Of a stretch of 64,000 nt of DNA, positions 55,234 through 64,000 are shown piece by piece. The notes beneath the pieces were generated by a model. That model saw only the letters and a program-made list of their open reading frames with translations. It was not told where the DNA came from and ran no database searches. Each line of letters begins with the position of its first letter. The stretch's first letter is position 1. A program made the translations under genes and the position numbers. Origin of the DNA: Haematobia irritans (lineage: Eukaryota; Arthropoda; Insecta; Diptera; Muscidae); the NCBI RefSeq assembly GCF_050003625.1, contig NC_134399.1:220156975-220220974 (forward strand), written 5' to 3'.

Positions 55234-55991
55234 GATAAAATTTTGGCAAAATTTTCTACAGATATAAAATTTTAGCAAAATTTTTTCTAGAAATAAAATT
55301 TTGACAAATTTTCTATAGAAATAAAATGTTGACAAAATTTTCTATACAAATACAATTTTACAAAACTTTCTATAGAAATAAAATGTTAGCAAAATTTTTT
55401 CTATAAATAAAATTTTGGCAAAATTTTTTATAGAAATAAAATGTTGACAAATTTTTCTATAGATATAAAATTTTGGCAAAATTTTCTATAGATATAAAAT
55501 TTTAGCAAAATTTTTTCTAGAAATAAAATTTTGACAAATTTTCTATAGAAATAAAATTTTGACAAATTTTCTATAGAAATAAAATTTTACAAAATTTTCT
55601 ATACAAATACAATTTTTACAAAATTTTCTATACAAATACAATTTTTACAAAACTTTCTATAGAAATAAAATTTTGACAAAATTTTTTATAGAAATCAAAA
55701 GTTGACAAATTTTTCTATAGATATAAAATTTTAGCAACCTTTTTCTAGAAATAAAATTTTGACAAATTTTCTATAGAAATAAAATGTTGTCTATACAAAT
55801 AAAATTTTGACAAAATTTTCTATAGAAGTAAACTTTTTTGTTGTTTTGAACTCAGCTTAAAACCATTGCGTTGACGAAACTACAAGAGTAGCTTAACCAA
55901 CAGTGGAAAATAATGTTTGTCAAATTTGTTTTGGCAAAGCCCTATAGACTGTAAGATGGTTGGATGGTTTAGTCACATTAGGGCTTATGTG

Positions 55992-56290
55992 CACGGTTGC
56001 CACAGTTGGTAGAATTCTACCAACAATTTTATAATTTTTATTGTTTGGTAGATTGCTAGAATTCCTGATGTTTTGGTAGAGTTTGCAAAATATTCCTCTC
56101 CAACTAAGAGGTACTTTACAAATTTTCTACAGAAATACAATTTGGATAATATTTGCTATAAATAGATATAAAAAGTTGACAAAATTTTCTATAGAAATAA
56201 AATTTTGACAATATAAGATTTTGTTTTGATAAAATTTTCTCCAAATTTTGGTAGATTATTTTTGGCTTGAGTTTTATTTGAAGTCGAACC
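55992..56290. mobile_element. Minisatellite-bearing hAT-type MITE, short copy
   Basis: Starts CACGGTTGCCACAGTTGG. Few repeat units follow, and it ends near GATTATTTTTGGCTTGAG without the final CAACCGTG. The 19 bp before it equal those before 52683. Confidence 0.55.
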
Positions 56291-56843
56291 AGCAGACCAT
56301 ACAATGTACTATAGCATTAAAGTCTATGCCACGAATTGTAAAAATATCAAAAAATTAATGCATCCATATTTCAACTTTTTGAAACTATGTGTAAAATCCC
56401 ACTGTTTGACTTCGAAAAGTCAACTTTTTTCAAAGTTTGTAAAAATAGACTTTTTGAACTTTCAACTTTTTCGTCATATTCCCGTTTTTCTCCATAGTCG
56501 ATTAGAGTCAAACTCAAAAAATATCAAGAAACGGTTGAGTGGAAAAATCGATTTTCGACTATTGTACCCCTACCTATTTACTGCAGAAAATGGCCACTAC
56601 ACAATTCTTGGCTTCGAGCCATAATCATTTAGGTCCGTTAGGCTTTAACTGTTCGTTACCAAAAACTAATTTTAAAATAGGTGTCTCGAGTTGATTTTAA
56701 TAAATAAATAAATAGGAAATATAATGAAGTAATCACATCAGAACAGTCAATAATGCGTTTACAGTGTACACTGTTTTAAGTTTGAGTTTTGAGTACTTGA
56801 GGAAATAATTTTTTTTTTTAATCCTTTACAAAAATTGTTAAAT
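56291..56843. other. Unassigned stretch
   Basis: Contains one solitary TCCGTTAGGCTTTAACTG terminus (56634), as seen at 9474. No gene. Confidence 0.4.
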
Positions 56844-57262
56844 CCCAGCAAAAAATGTGGAAGTATTTCTAAAGTCACAATTTTAAAAGCACTTTTTCGT
56901 TTCAAATCGGATATAAATCGAGTCAGAATTAAAAAATATAAAAATGTAATCCAGAAAAATTTCGTATTTTTGAAAATAATTGAGATCAAACCTTTCAGGC
57001 AAGCGTTCGAATTATAAAAAATTATAAAAATTATTTATTTGGTAAAATATCAACAAAATATTAATTCACATCCAAAACACTGACTTCGGATCACACCTTA
57101 AGAAGTGATGCAAATTCACTGCAAAGGCTGTTGGAATGGTGGACATCCATTCTAAGACAGGCCCATGTTAAATTCATCGCTTGTACGCCAATTTTGCACA
57201 ACTTTCGGATCCAAAGAGAACATTTTTGCTACTTTTTTGGCGACGCTTTTTTTTTTGCTAGG
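56844..57262. mobile_element. Family E MITE
   Basis: CCCAGCAAAAAATGTGGAAG to GGCGACGC…TTTTGCTAGG, 419 bp, right end mutated by one base. Confidence 0.65.
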
Positions 57263-57905
57263 CGATAACTTACATTTCCATATTCAGACTCGGTTTTCCC
57301 TTGTGGGCAAGATACAAAAAGTCAACAAATTTAAAGAACAAGTTCATTAATTTTGAAGAAATTTTTCCGTATTAATAAAGCCAAGTTGACCTTAGTCAAA
57401 CAAAACTTTCTTTCGTGTAAAGATAACCATCTCATCACTTACCTATTAGGACAACACGACGCCACTGAAAAGTTTATTGACTTTTGAACAAGGGAAAAAG
57501 CTTTATATCAAGCTTTATACTTATTCTATCCTAAGCAAATTCGCATTTTTATTTTAAGGACAAGAAATCTTTATTTGCAATGCCATCCGATAGATTCAAT
57601 ATCAATGAAGAATGTTCTAAAATATGAATATAAAATATGAATTATAAAGAATCTGGATGGCATTGTCGTGGTGTCGTGTTAAATATTTAATATTTTATTT
57701 ATATTTAATAAATATTAGTTAGATAATAGATTAAAAGTTCAGACATGTGATAAAAGTCCATCAATAATTGAATTTGTTTGATACCGACCTAGAAGGCAAA
57801 TGAAAACTTAAAAAATTCAAGTCCAAATTAGTTTTTTTACAACTGAAGTAATCGCGTATTTTGTATTTTAGTTCTTTTTTGCAGAGTTTACTGTTGTATT
57901 CCTAT
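57263..57905. other. Family A fragment and unassigned sequence
   Basis: About 57300-57570 matches the middle of family A (AAGTTGACCTTAGTC, GACTTTTGAACAAGG). After 57575 nothing is recognised up to the hAT-type MITE. Confidence 0.45.
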
Positions 57906-58405
57906 CACGGCTGACACGGTTAGTAGAATTCTATCAAAATTTGTAGATTTTTTACGTTTTGGTAGAATAGTAGAATTCTTGACGTTTTGGAAGATTTGGC
58001 AAAAAAAAAATCCTCTCAAACTAAGAGGTACTTCTATGGAGTTATTACTATTGTATTTCTATAGAAAATTTTATTAAAATTTTATTTCTATAGAAAATTT
58101 TGTCAAAATTGTATTTCTATCGAAATTTTTGTAAAAATTTTATTTCTATAGAAAATTTTGTCAATTTTTTTTTTACAAAATTTGCTATAGAAATAAAATT
58201 TTGACGAAATTTTCTATAGAAATAAAATTTTGACAAAAATTTCGATAGAAATAAAATTTTGCCGAAAATTTCGATAGAAATAAAATTTTCACAAATTTTT
58301 CTATAGAAATAAAATTTTGCAAAATAAGATTTGTTTGATTGGTAGTTTTTGGTAAAATTTCCTCCAAATTTTGGCAGATTATTTTGGGCTCGAGTGGCAA
58401 CCGTG
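57906..58405. mobile_element. hAT-type MITE, complete, 8-bp target duplication
   Basis: 500 bp from CACGGCTGACACGG to GTGGCAACCGTG, flanked by ATTCCTAT at 57898-57905 and 58406-58413. The interior holds the 29-bp repeat in reverse (58050-58170) and then forward (58180-58320), so it is itself palindromic. It identifies the family as hAT-like by target duplication length. Confidence 0.82.
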
Positions 58406-58473
58406 ATTCCTATGCATTTTCATTTTGCCCCATAAAATCAATTTTTAAATGTTCACTAGGCTAATTTTTTATA

Positions 58474-59131
58474 CACTGAAAAAAATATTGTCGTGAGGTC
58501 AAAGATTTCATGTCTTTAAAATACGAATGCAAATTTTGCTTAGCACGGAAGACGCAATTCTCTACTATAAAGTTTTTTTCTTTGTCCAAAAGTCGATAAA
58601 CTTTTCAATGAAGTCGTATTATCCTTATAATTAAGTGATTTCACTTAAAAATGGGTATCATAACATGAAAGAAAAAAATTTTGGGCTAAGGTCAACTTGA
58701 CTTTAATAACTCAGAAAAATTCTTTACATCTAATGAAATTGTCTTTAAATTTGTTGCCTTTTTGCATCTTGACTACAAAGCAAAAAATCGTTCAAATATA
58801 GGACATATTTTTCAACACTTCATTTTAAAGACGTTTATTACTTGAAACATATCATAATTTCTACTGGAAGTCAAGTCTTAATTTGGAAAATAAAGTTGTC
58901 GTTAACTCGTTTTTAAAGGACTTTGATAGCATATGAAGGAAAAAAGCTGAAAAAGCGAAAAATTAAAATTTGCTTCCTAGAAGCAAGTACACAAAATCCA
59001 AATTTAAAAGAGAATTGTGTCTTAAAAGTATCCTTACTTGTATTCTCCGCTTCTTTGGCTCGGAATCAATACTAAAATTTTTAAGGTAAAGACAAAATCT
59101 TTGGAACCGGGCATGCTTTTTTTTTTCAGTG
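58474..59131. mobile_element. Family A MITE, complete
   Basis: 658 bp, CACTGAAAAAAATATTGTCG to CATGCTTTTTTTTTTCAGTG, TA both sides. Very close to 47291-47945, so the family was active fairly recently. Confidence 0.82.
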
Positions 59132-59279
59132 TATACACGGAAAAAGAGCTTACGTACTTCCACTGATTCCAACCTAGATACACGAGATACTACTCTAAGG
59201 ATAATTTAAGGATGCAATTAACTTTTTTAAATTTAAATTTGGCGTATACAATGAAACCTCTTAAAAGTGGCCAACCATG

Positions 59280-59836
59280 CACTCAAAAAAGCATGACCGT
59301 TTCCAAAGTTTTTGTCTTTACACTAATGATTGTCCTTACACTAATGATTGATTCCGAGCCAAAGAAGCGGAGAATTGGAGTAAGGATTTTAATTTTTACA
59401 TTTTTAATTTATAGATTTTTCATATTTTTTCTTCATGCGCTACCAAAGTCCTTTAAAAACGTGTTAGCGACTTCAAGTAGAAATTATGTTATGTTTCAGC
59501 TAAAAATCATCTTTAAAATAAAGTGTTGATAGACATCCCCTATTTTTGAACGCTTTTTTGTAAGGATACATAAAGATAACAAATTTAAAATTAATTTTGA
59601 AAAATTTTTAAGAATTAAAGCCGAATTGACTCTAATCAAAAAAAAAAAATTCTTTCATGTCATGATAATCATTTTTAAGTCGAAGTGATTCGACTCGATT
59701 GTAAGGACAAGACGACTATATTGGAAAGTTTATTGACTTTGGACAAGAAAAAAAAGCTTTATACCAGAGAAATGCGTCTTCTATGCTAAGCATCTCATAT
59801 CAAAAAATCTTTGGCTTCACGATATTTTTTCCAGTG
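59280..59836. mobile_element. Family A MITE, reverse, diverged
   Basis: CACTCAAAAAAGCATGACCG to ATTTTTTCCAGTG. No TA at either edge. Several deletions compared with the reference. Confidence 0.6.
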
Positions 59837-60302
59837 CGGTCGTTTATATTTTATCCGAAATTGGGAGGTGCCCTCTTTAGAAAGTTTAATTTTATTGTTA
59901 TAATATAGTAAATTTCTAAATTAATAAGTGTTTGCATCTACACATATTATATTTTAAAAAAAATGTTACATCCCAAACATAATATGTTCTAACATATTTG
60001 CGACATATAGCAAACATATTATGCTAGTTTATGAACATTATATGTATGTTTGCACTTAAACACAATGTGTTAAAAATTTTAAGTTTCAAACATATAATTT
60101 TCACATCCAATCATATGAAAAACAGTTTTTTTCGTCCGTGTAAAGTTATCCACTTTTAAGAATTTCCAATTTTGATATGCAAATTCTTGTGTTTATTGTT
60201 TGCATGGTATTAACATTTAATATTTCCATCCATCGAACTCTGTACATACTATCACCTTCATTTACGTTTCTTTTTAAGAAGATGTTGTTTATTTTTTTTT
60301 AG
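59837..60302. other. Family F fragment, then a non-repetitive stretch
   Basis: About 59928-60141 is a family F right end (ATGAAAAACAGTTTTTTTCGTCCGTG). From 60142 the sequence is not recognisably repetitive. It ends in TTATTTTTTTTTAG, a strong acceptor-like site. Confidence 0.5.
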
Positions 60303-60323
60303 GCGGAATTAAAATGATGTGTG
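60303..60323 (+). other. Candidate 21-nt microexon or start exon
   Basis: GCGGAATTAAAATGATGTGTG lies between TTTTTTTTTAG and GTAAGT. One frame is open throughout and contains two ATG codons (…GIKMMC). It could begin a third gene downstream of gene 2 or be a chance pair of sites. No partner exon was found to the window end. Confidence 0.3.
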
Positions 60324-60374
60324 GTAAGTACAATTATTTTTTTTACATTTATATATAGAGATGTAGTAAACATC

Positions 60375-60445
60375 AGGGTTGTGCAAAATCTGAGAATTTT
60401 GCTAGAGTCGGAATCGTAACAATTTTGATCGACTCCGATTCTAGC
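60375..60445. repeat. hAT terminal fragment
   Basis: GGGTTGTGCAAAATCTGAG…GATCGACTCCGATTC matches the sub-terminal part of 27365-29125. Confidence 0.5.
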
Positions 60446-60486
60446 CGAACTAAAATTTAGAAAACAGTCATAATTATTCATATAAA

Positions 60487-61290
60487 CCCAGTGAAAAAAG
60501 AGCTTCCAAAGAAGTAGTTTGGATCCCCAAGTAGTGCAAACTTGGATCACCTCGAATGAATTTTACATGCGATTGTCATGGGACCGAAGTATGTACTCAA
60601 TTTTTGGATCCATTGCATTGTTTTAGAAGTTCATTTGGATGAAGAAATTTAAAAAACATTAAAAAACAAAAAAAAATCTCGAATTTCTCTTTTAGTTTTA
60701 TCAGTGTTTTTTGCTACACTTTTATTTTCTTATTATCTAGCTTTTACAAATTGAAAAACTTCTTCAAATTGAAATCGGGGTTTGATCCTGGGTCTATTGG
60801 CACCATAACAGCCACAAACACCATTGAAGACGATGCATCAAAACGTCTATTCAAATGTTTGTGATATAAACCTAATATGACACTGCGGCATGACATTCTT
60901 ACTACTACTGGAGATGTTCTTTATTATTATGAATGAAAAAATAAAGAACGCTAGTTCAAATATCACCAGCGGAATTCTTTTATCAAATATTTTTCTAATA
61001 AATAATTTTTTATGTAATATTTTTTTTTTAAATTTTGGCATATATTTTTTCCATTAAAAATCAACAAAAAAAATTAAAATTATCATAATTTGCAAAGCCT
61101 TCTCAAAAGAACTTCCATGGAAGTGAAAAAGTCAAACGGCGACACAGGTTCAAATCCTAGCAGGGATGGAATTTATATTATGTTATTATTATTTTTACTT
61201 TTTATTTATATTCTTTGTTTTTTTTTTTTTTTTTTTTTTTTGTAAACTTTAACTGTCCAAACATAAATTTGCACTTCAAATAAATGAAAA
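60487..61290. mobile_element. Family H element, partial
   Basis: Starts CCCAGTGAAAAAAGAGCTTCC. It contains tRNA-like sites near 60780 (minus), 60955 (plus, GTTCAAATATCACC) and 61150 (plus, GGTTCAAATCCTAGC). A T-rich run of about 30 lies at 61217-61241. The right terminus is missing. Confidence 0.5.
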
Positions 61291-61832
61291 TATCTTTATT
61301 AGTTGTAAGGGACACCCTAATGTCGTGTTAATGGAATAATAATTTTAGTATATAACTTCAATCTTATTCTAAATATGATTTTAATAAGATCAGCACAATT
61401 ATCTACAAACGTCTACTGAGTCTTTATGTAATGTGGCATTGTTGTTATAGTAGGTCAAGTGAAACTTCCGAATCTGCATTTATTGCCGGTATGGTTTTAT
61501 TGTTGGTATGTTAACATTCAAAAATGTTGTTTATTTGGACTATGCTATCATATTGCAGCATTAAGATTTCATTGATGAAATCTTTCAAACGCATGTACAC
61601 ACTCTCGATTTTCAGGGAATTTCTCTGGATTTTCAGGGAATTACTCGCCTACTTTTAAAGTAAAGATGCATATAATATGCGATATGGAAAGAAATTTAAT
61701 TTAATTAAAATTTGGAGATATAACATATATTCCCTCCGTGTGGTAGCGGGATTTTCCGCGGATGGAAAATGTTATTAAGGATAAATCACCCAGCGAAATT
61801 AAAGACCACTTTGATGCTGTGTACGGTGACTA
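61291..61832. other. Unassigned flank of the DD37E transposon
   Basis: No feature recognised. AGGGAATT is repeated at 61615 and 61636. Confidence 0.4.
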
Positions 61833-63095
61833 AAGGGTGATACGGTCAAAATTTGGTCAAGGGAAACGAAATTGGTGAAATCGTTTATTTAAAAATCAAA
61901 TTAAATTTCTTTTTCAAGTTCAATTAGTATAAAATTCAGGAAAAATATTCAGTTAGGCTTTCGCTTTTCCAAATCTGAATTGCCGGGTCTCACGCTTGAC
62001 ACCTGCCATCAGATTTTGTACAGCCACCTTCTTCTCCGCAGAAAGCCAGTTTGCCTTGAACTGCTGCTCGTCCTTAGCACCTTTTTTGGTCTTCTTTAGG
62101 TTCCGCTTGACAATAGCCCAGTATTTCTCAATTGGGCGGAGCTCTGGCGTGTTGGGAGGGTTCTTGTCCTTGGGAACCACCTGCACGTTGTTGGTGGCGT
62201 ACCACTCCATGGCCTTTTTACCGTAATGGCAAGGTGCCAAATCCGGCCAAAACAGTACAGAACATCCGTGTTTCTTCAGGAAAGGCAGCAGACGTTTTTT
62301 CAAATACTCTTTCACGTAAATTTCTTGGTTGACAGTCCCGGAAGCTATGAACATGGTGCTTTTCAAGCCACAGGTACAGATGGCTTGCCAAACCAGATAT
62401 TTCTTTGCGAACTTTGACAGTTTTATGTGCTTGAAAATATCTGCTACCTTTCCCCTTCCTTTTGCCGTATAAAACTCCTGTCCCGGAAGCTGCTTGTAGT
62501 CGGCTTTGACGTAGGTTTCGTCGTGCATTACCACGCAGTCAAACTTCGTCAGCATCGTCGTGTACAGCCTCCGGGATCGTGCTTTGGCCGTCGTATTTTG
62601 TTTATCATCGCGATTTGGAGTCGCTACCTTCTTGTAAGTCGATAGCCCGGCTCGTTTTTTGGCTCGATGCACGGTTGTAGACGATACACCCAGCCTATTT
62701 GCGGCATCTCGGAGAGAGAGGTTAGGGTTTCGCTTGAAACTACCGGCAACTCTCTTTGTCGTCTCAGCGGCTTCCGGTTTTCGATTTCCCCCCGATCCAG
62801 ACTTCCTGGCTGTCAACAAACGTTCCCCAAACACTTTAATTACATTTGTAATGGTTGATTTGGCAACTTTTAGCGATTTTGCCAGCTTTGCGTGCGAGTA
62901 GCTCGGATTTTCGCGATGCGCGCGCAATATTTTGATACGCTGCTCTTCTTGCTTGGACGGCATTTTGACAACTGAAGAGTGAATTCCAAAATCAAAATAG
63001 GAGCAACATTCTACACACACACACCTTCAGGTTTTTTAAATGCAAAATTGAAAGAAATACGTTTATATTGACCAAAATTTGACCGTATCACCCTT
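61833..63095 (-). mobile_element. DD37E Tc1/mariner transposon, apparently intact
   Basis: 1263 bp with 26-bp terminal inverted repeats (AAGGGTGATACGGTCAAA…) that differ at one position. TA lies at 61831-61832 and 63096-63097. It holds a single uninterrupted transposase ORF filling most of the element, so all parts needed for autonomy are present by eye. Spacing of the last two catalytic residues (37) places it in the DD37E group known from mosquitoes and other animals. Confidence 0.92.
61953..62963 (-). CDS. DD37E transposase (336 aa)
   Basis: Cut-and-paste transposase of the IS630-Tc1-mariner superfamily, acting in the nucleus on its own terminal repeats. The N-terminal half has two helix-turn-helix-like segments (AKLAKSLKVAKSTITNVI and LSLRDAANRLGVSSTTVHRA) separated by a basic linker. 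Catalytic residues, counted from the chosen Met, are Asp148 (MHDETYV), Asp241 (WPDLAPCH) and Glu279 (RPIEKYW); 37 residues lie between the last two. The frame extends 19 codons further upstream to 63020. I prefer the internal Met (MPSKQEEQ) because domain similarity begins there and family members are about 340 aa. No stop or frameshift is seen. GC content is much higher than the surroundings, which fits a recent arrival. Confidence 0.92.
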   Translation of the reverse strand: MPSKQEEQRIKILRAHRENPSYSHAKLAKSLKVAKSTITNVIKVFGERLLTARKSGSGGNRKPEAAETTKRVAGSFKRNPNLSLRDAANRLGVSSTTVHRAKKRAGLSTYKKVATPNRDDKQNTTAKARSRRLYTTMLTKFDCVVMHDETYVKADYKQLPGQEFYTAKGRGKVADIFKHIKLSKFAKKYLVWQAICTCGLKSTMFIASGTVNQEIYVKEYLKKRLLPFLKKHGCSVLFWPDLAPCHYGKKAMEWYATNNVQVVPKDKNPPNTPELRPIEKYWAIVKRNLKKTKKGAKDEQQFKANWLSAEKKVAVQNLMAGVKRETRQFRFGKAKA

Positions 63096-63097
63096 TA

Positions 63098-63241
63098 ACC
63101 TCATTCAATCGTTTCCGTCGGATTTTTGGGGCCCGAAGTAGTCTACAACATGGGATAAAGTGACAAACATTCACGATCTGATATTGACAGAAAGCTGATT
63201 GAAGGTGTGCGAGATAACTGAGACCAATCAAAAGATTGCAC
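63098..63241. other. Short unassigned flank
   Basis: No feature recognised. Confidence 0.35.
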
Positions 63242-63387
63242 ACGGACGAAAAAACTGTTTTTATATGTTTGGGTTTAAAAATTATATGTTTGGACTGAAA
63301 TTTTTATCACATTACTGTTAAGTGCAAGCATATAATGTTCATAAACTATCATAACATGTTTTCGGCATATATGTTAATATTAATTTT
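63242..63387. mobile_element. Family F terminus, interrupted
   Basis: CACGGACGAAAAAACTG start with ATATGTTTGG words. It is cut at 63388 by a 153-bp-type element. Confidence 0.55.
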
Positions 63388-63854
63388 TATACCCTGCGCC
63401 ACACTGTGGAACAGGGTATTATAAGTTAGTGCATATGTTTGCAACACCCAGAAGAAGACGAGATAGACACATGGCGTCATTGGCAAAAATGCTCAGGGTG
63501 GGCTCCTGAGTCGATATAGCCATGTCCATATGTCCGTGAACACATTTTTGTAATCAAATTCTAGGTCGCAGTTTTAGTCCAATCGACTTCAAATTTGGAA
63601 CAAGTATGTGTTTTGGCTCAGAATAGAACCCTATTGATTTACACTCATATGACCACAGAGGCCAATTTTTTGCTTCGATTTAGTTGAAATTTTGCACAGG
63701 GACTAGAATTATCATTGTAGCTATGCGTGCCAAATTTGCTTGAAATCGGTTCAGATTTAGATATAACTCCCATATATAGCTTTCGCCCGAAAGCCAATTT
63801 TTAAATCCGATTTAGTTGAAATTTTGCACAGGGAGTAGAACTAGCATGTAGCTA
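63388..63854. repeat. 153-bp repeat element, family 1, copy 3 (partial)
   Basis: TTATACCCTGCGCCACACTG start, then the GGTTCAGATTTAGATATA repeat units. It stops at 63854, where a MITE-like sequence begins. Confidence 0.7.
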
Positions 63855-64000
63855 CACGCACAGAAAAAACATGTTTGGACATGGTTGCCGCATCCATTTA
63901 ATGCTTATTTAGAGTATTTAATTGTCGCGAAAACCATGTATTTTGTCTTTGTAAAAATAATTTTCGAGCGGAGAAAAATATATGTTGGCAATAAGCATTT
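63855..64000. mobile_element. MITE related to 1305-1555, cut by window end
   Basis: CACGCACAGAAAAAACATG…GACATGGTTGCCGCATCC is a diverged relative of the 1305-1555 family. The right end is outside the window. Confidence 0.45.

Larger units (their letters stand above)
52683..55835. mobile_element. Minisatellite-bearing hAT-type MITE, expanded and interrupted
   Basis: Starts CACGATTGCCAAAGTTGG, as in 55992 and 57906, followed by GGTAGAATTCTACC. A long 29-bp repeat (52800-53460 and 55236-55830) is broken by a 1.8-kb non-coding insert. The right terminus is not recognisable. Confidence 0.6.

Noticed and set aside
56304..56624. 106-aa ORF
   Set aside because: AT-rich, low-complexity composition and no splice sites or recognisable motif.

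Overview
The window looks like nuclear DNA of a calyptrate (muscid) fly. It is very AT-rich, intron-containing and packed with nested DNA transposons. Three copies of a mariner of the irritans subfamily carry the Himar1-type terminus and catalytic motifs. Himar1 was originally reconstructed from the horn fly Haematobia irritans, where it is very abundant, so Haematobia or a close relative (Stomoxys, Musca) is the best guess. This is an inference from the transposon load, not from a species-diagnostic gene.

Only two host genes are well supported, both on the + strand. Gene 1 has four coding exons (13463-13555, 13643-13831, 24432-24514, 24584-25124; 301 aa). Gene 2 has three (36308-36352, 36480-36762, 49863-51412; 625 aa). 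Splice phases join cleanly in both. Each has a short first exon encoding a signal peptide, a second exon with CxC-type cysteine pairs after a Gly-Asp, and a huge following intron (10.6 and 13.1 kb) filled with transposons. After that intron a CGCG cysteine motif appears in both. I read them as diverged tandem paralogues encoding secreted proteins of unknown function. Gene 2 also has two furin-type cleavage sites, which suggests a processed precursor. Weaker candidates are an exon at 12878-13347 just upstream of gene 1 and a 21-nt microexon at 60303-60323.

Nearly everything else is mobile or repetitive. 1-12877: SINE head, MITEs, a solo LTR with a 32-bp tandem array, Himar copy A. 13832-24431 (gene 1 intron): a TIR transposon remnant, decayed transposases, Himar copy B (internally deleted), a ~600-bp fold-back palindrome, MITEs. 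25125-36307 (between the genes): a non-autonomous hAT with a perfect 8-bp target duplication, 153-bp repeat elements, Himar copy C. 36763-49862 (gene 2 intron): nested MITEs up to three deep, SINE, mariner remnant. 51413-64000: hAT-type MITEs with a 29-bp minisatellite, a non-coding element of about 1.8 kb, and one apparently intact DD37E Tc1/mariner transposon (61833-63095).

The most unusual signals are: the paired secreted genes with matched architecture; two related repeat families built on a 153-bp (51-codon) unit with almost no indels; MITEs that carry internal tRNA-like pol III modules; a SINE ending in (CCTAA)n, the complement of the arthropod telomere repeat; and the intact DD37E element. 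All boundaries were read by eye and no database was searched.
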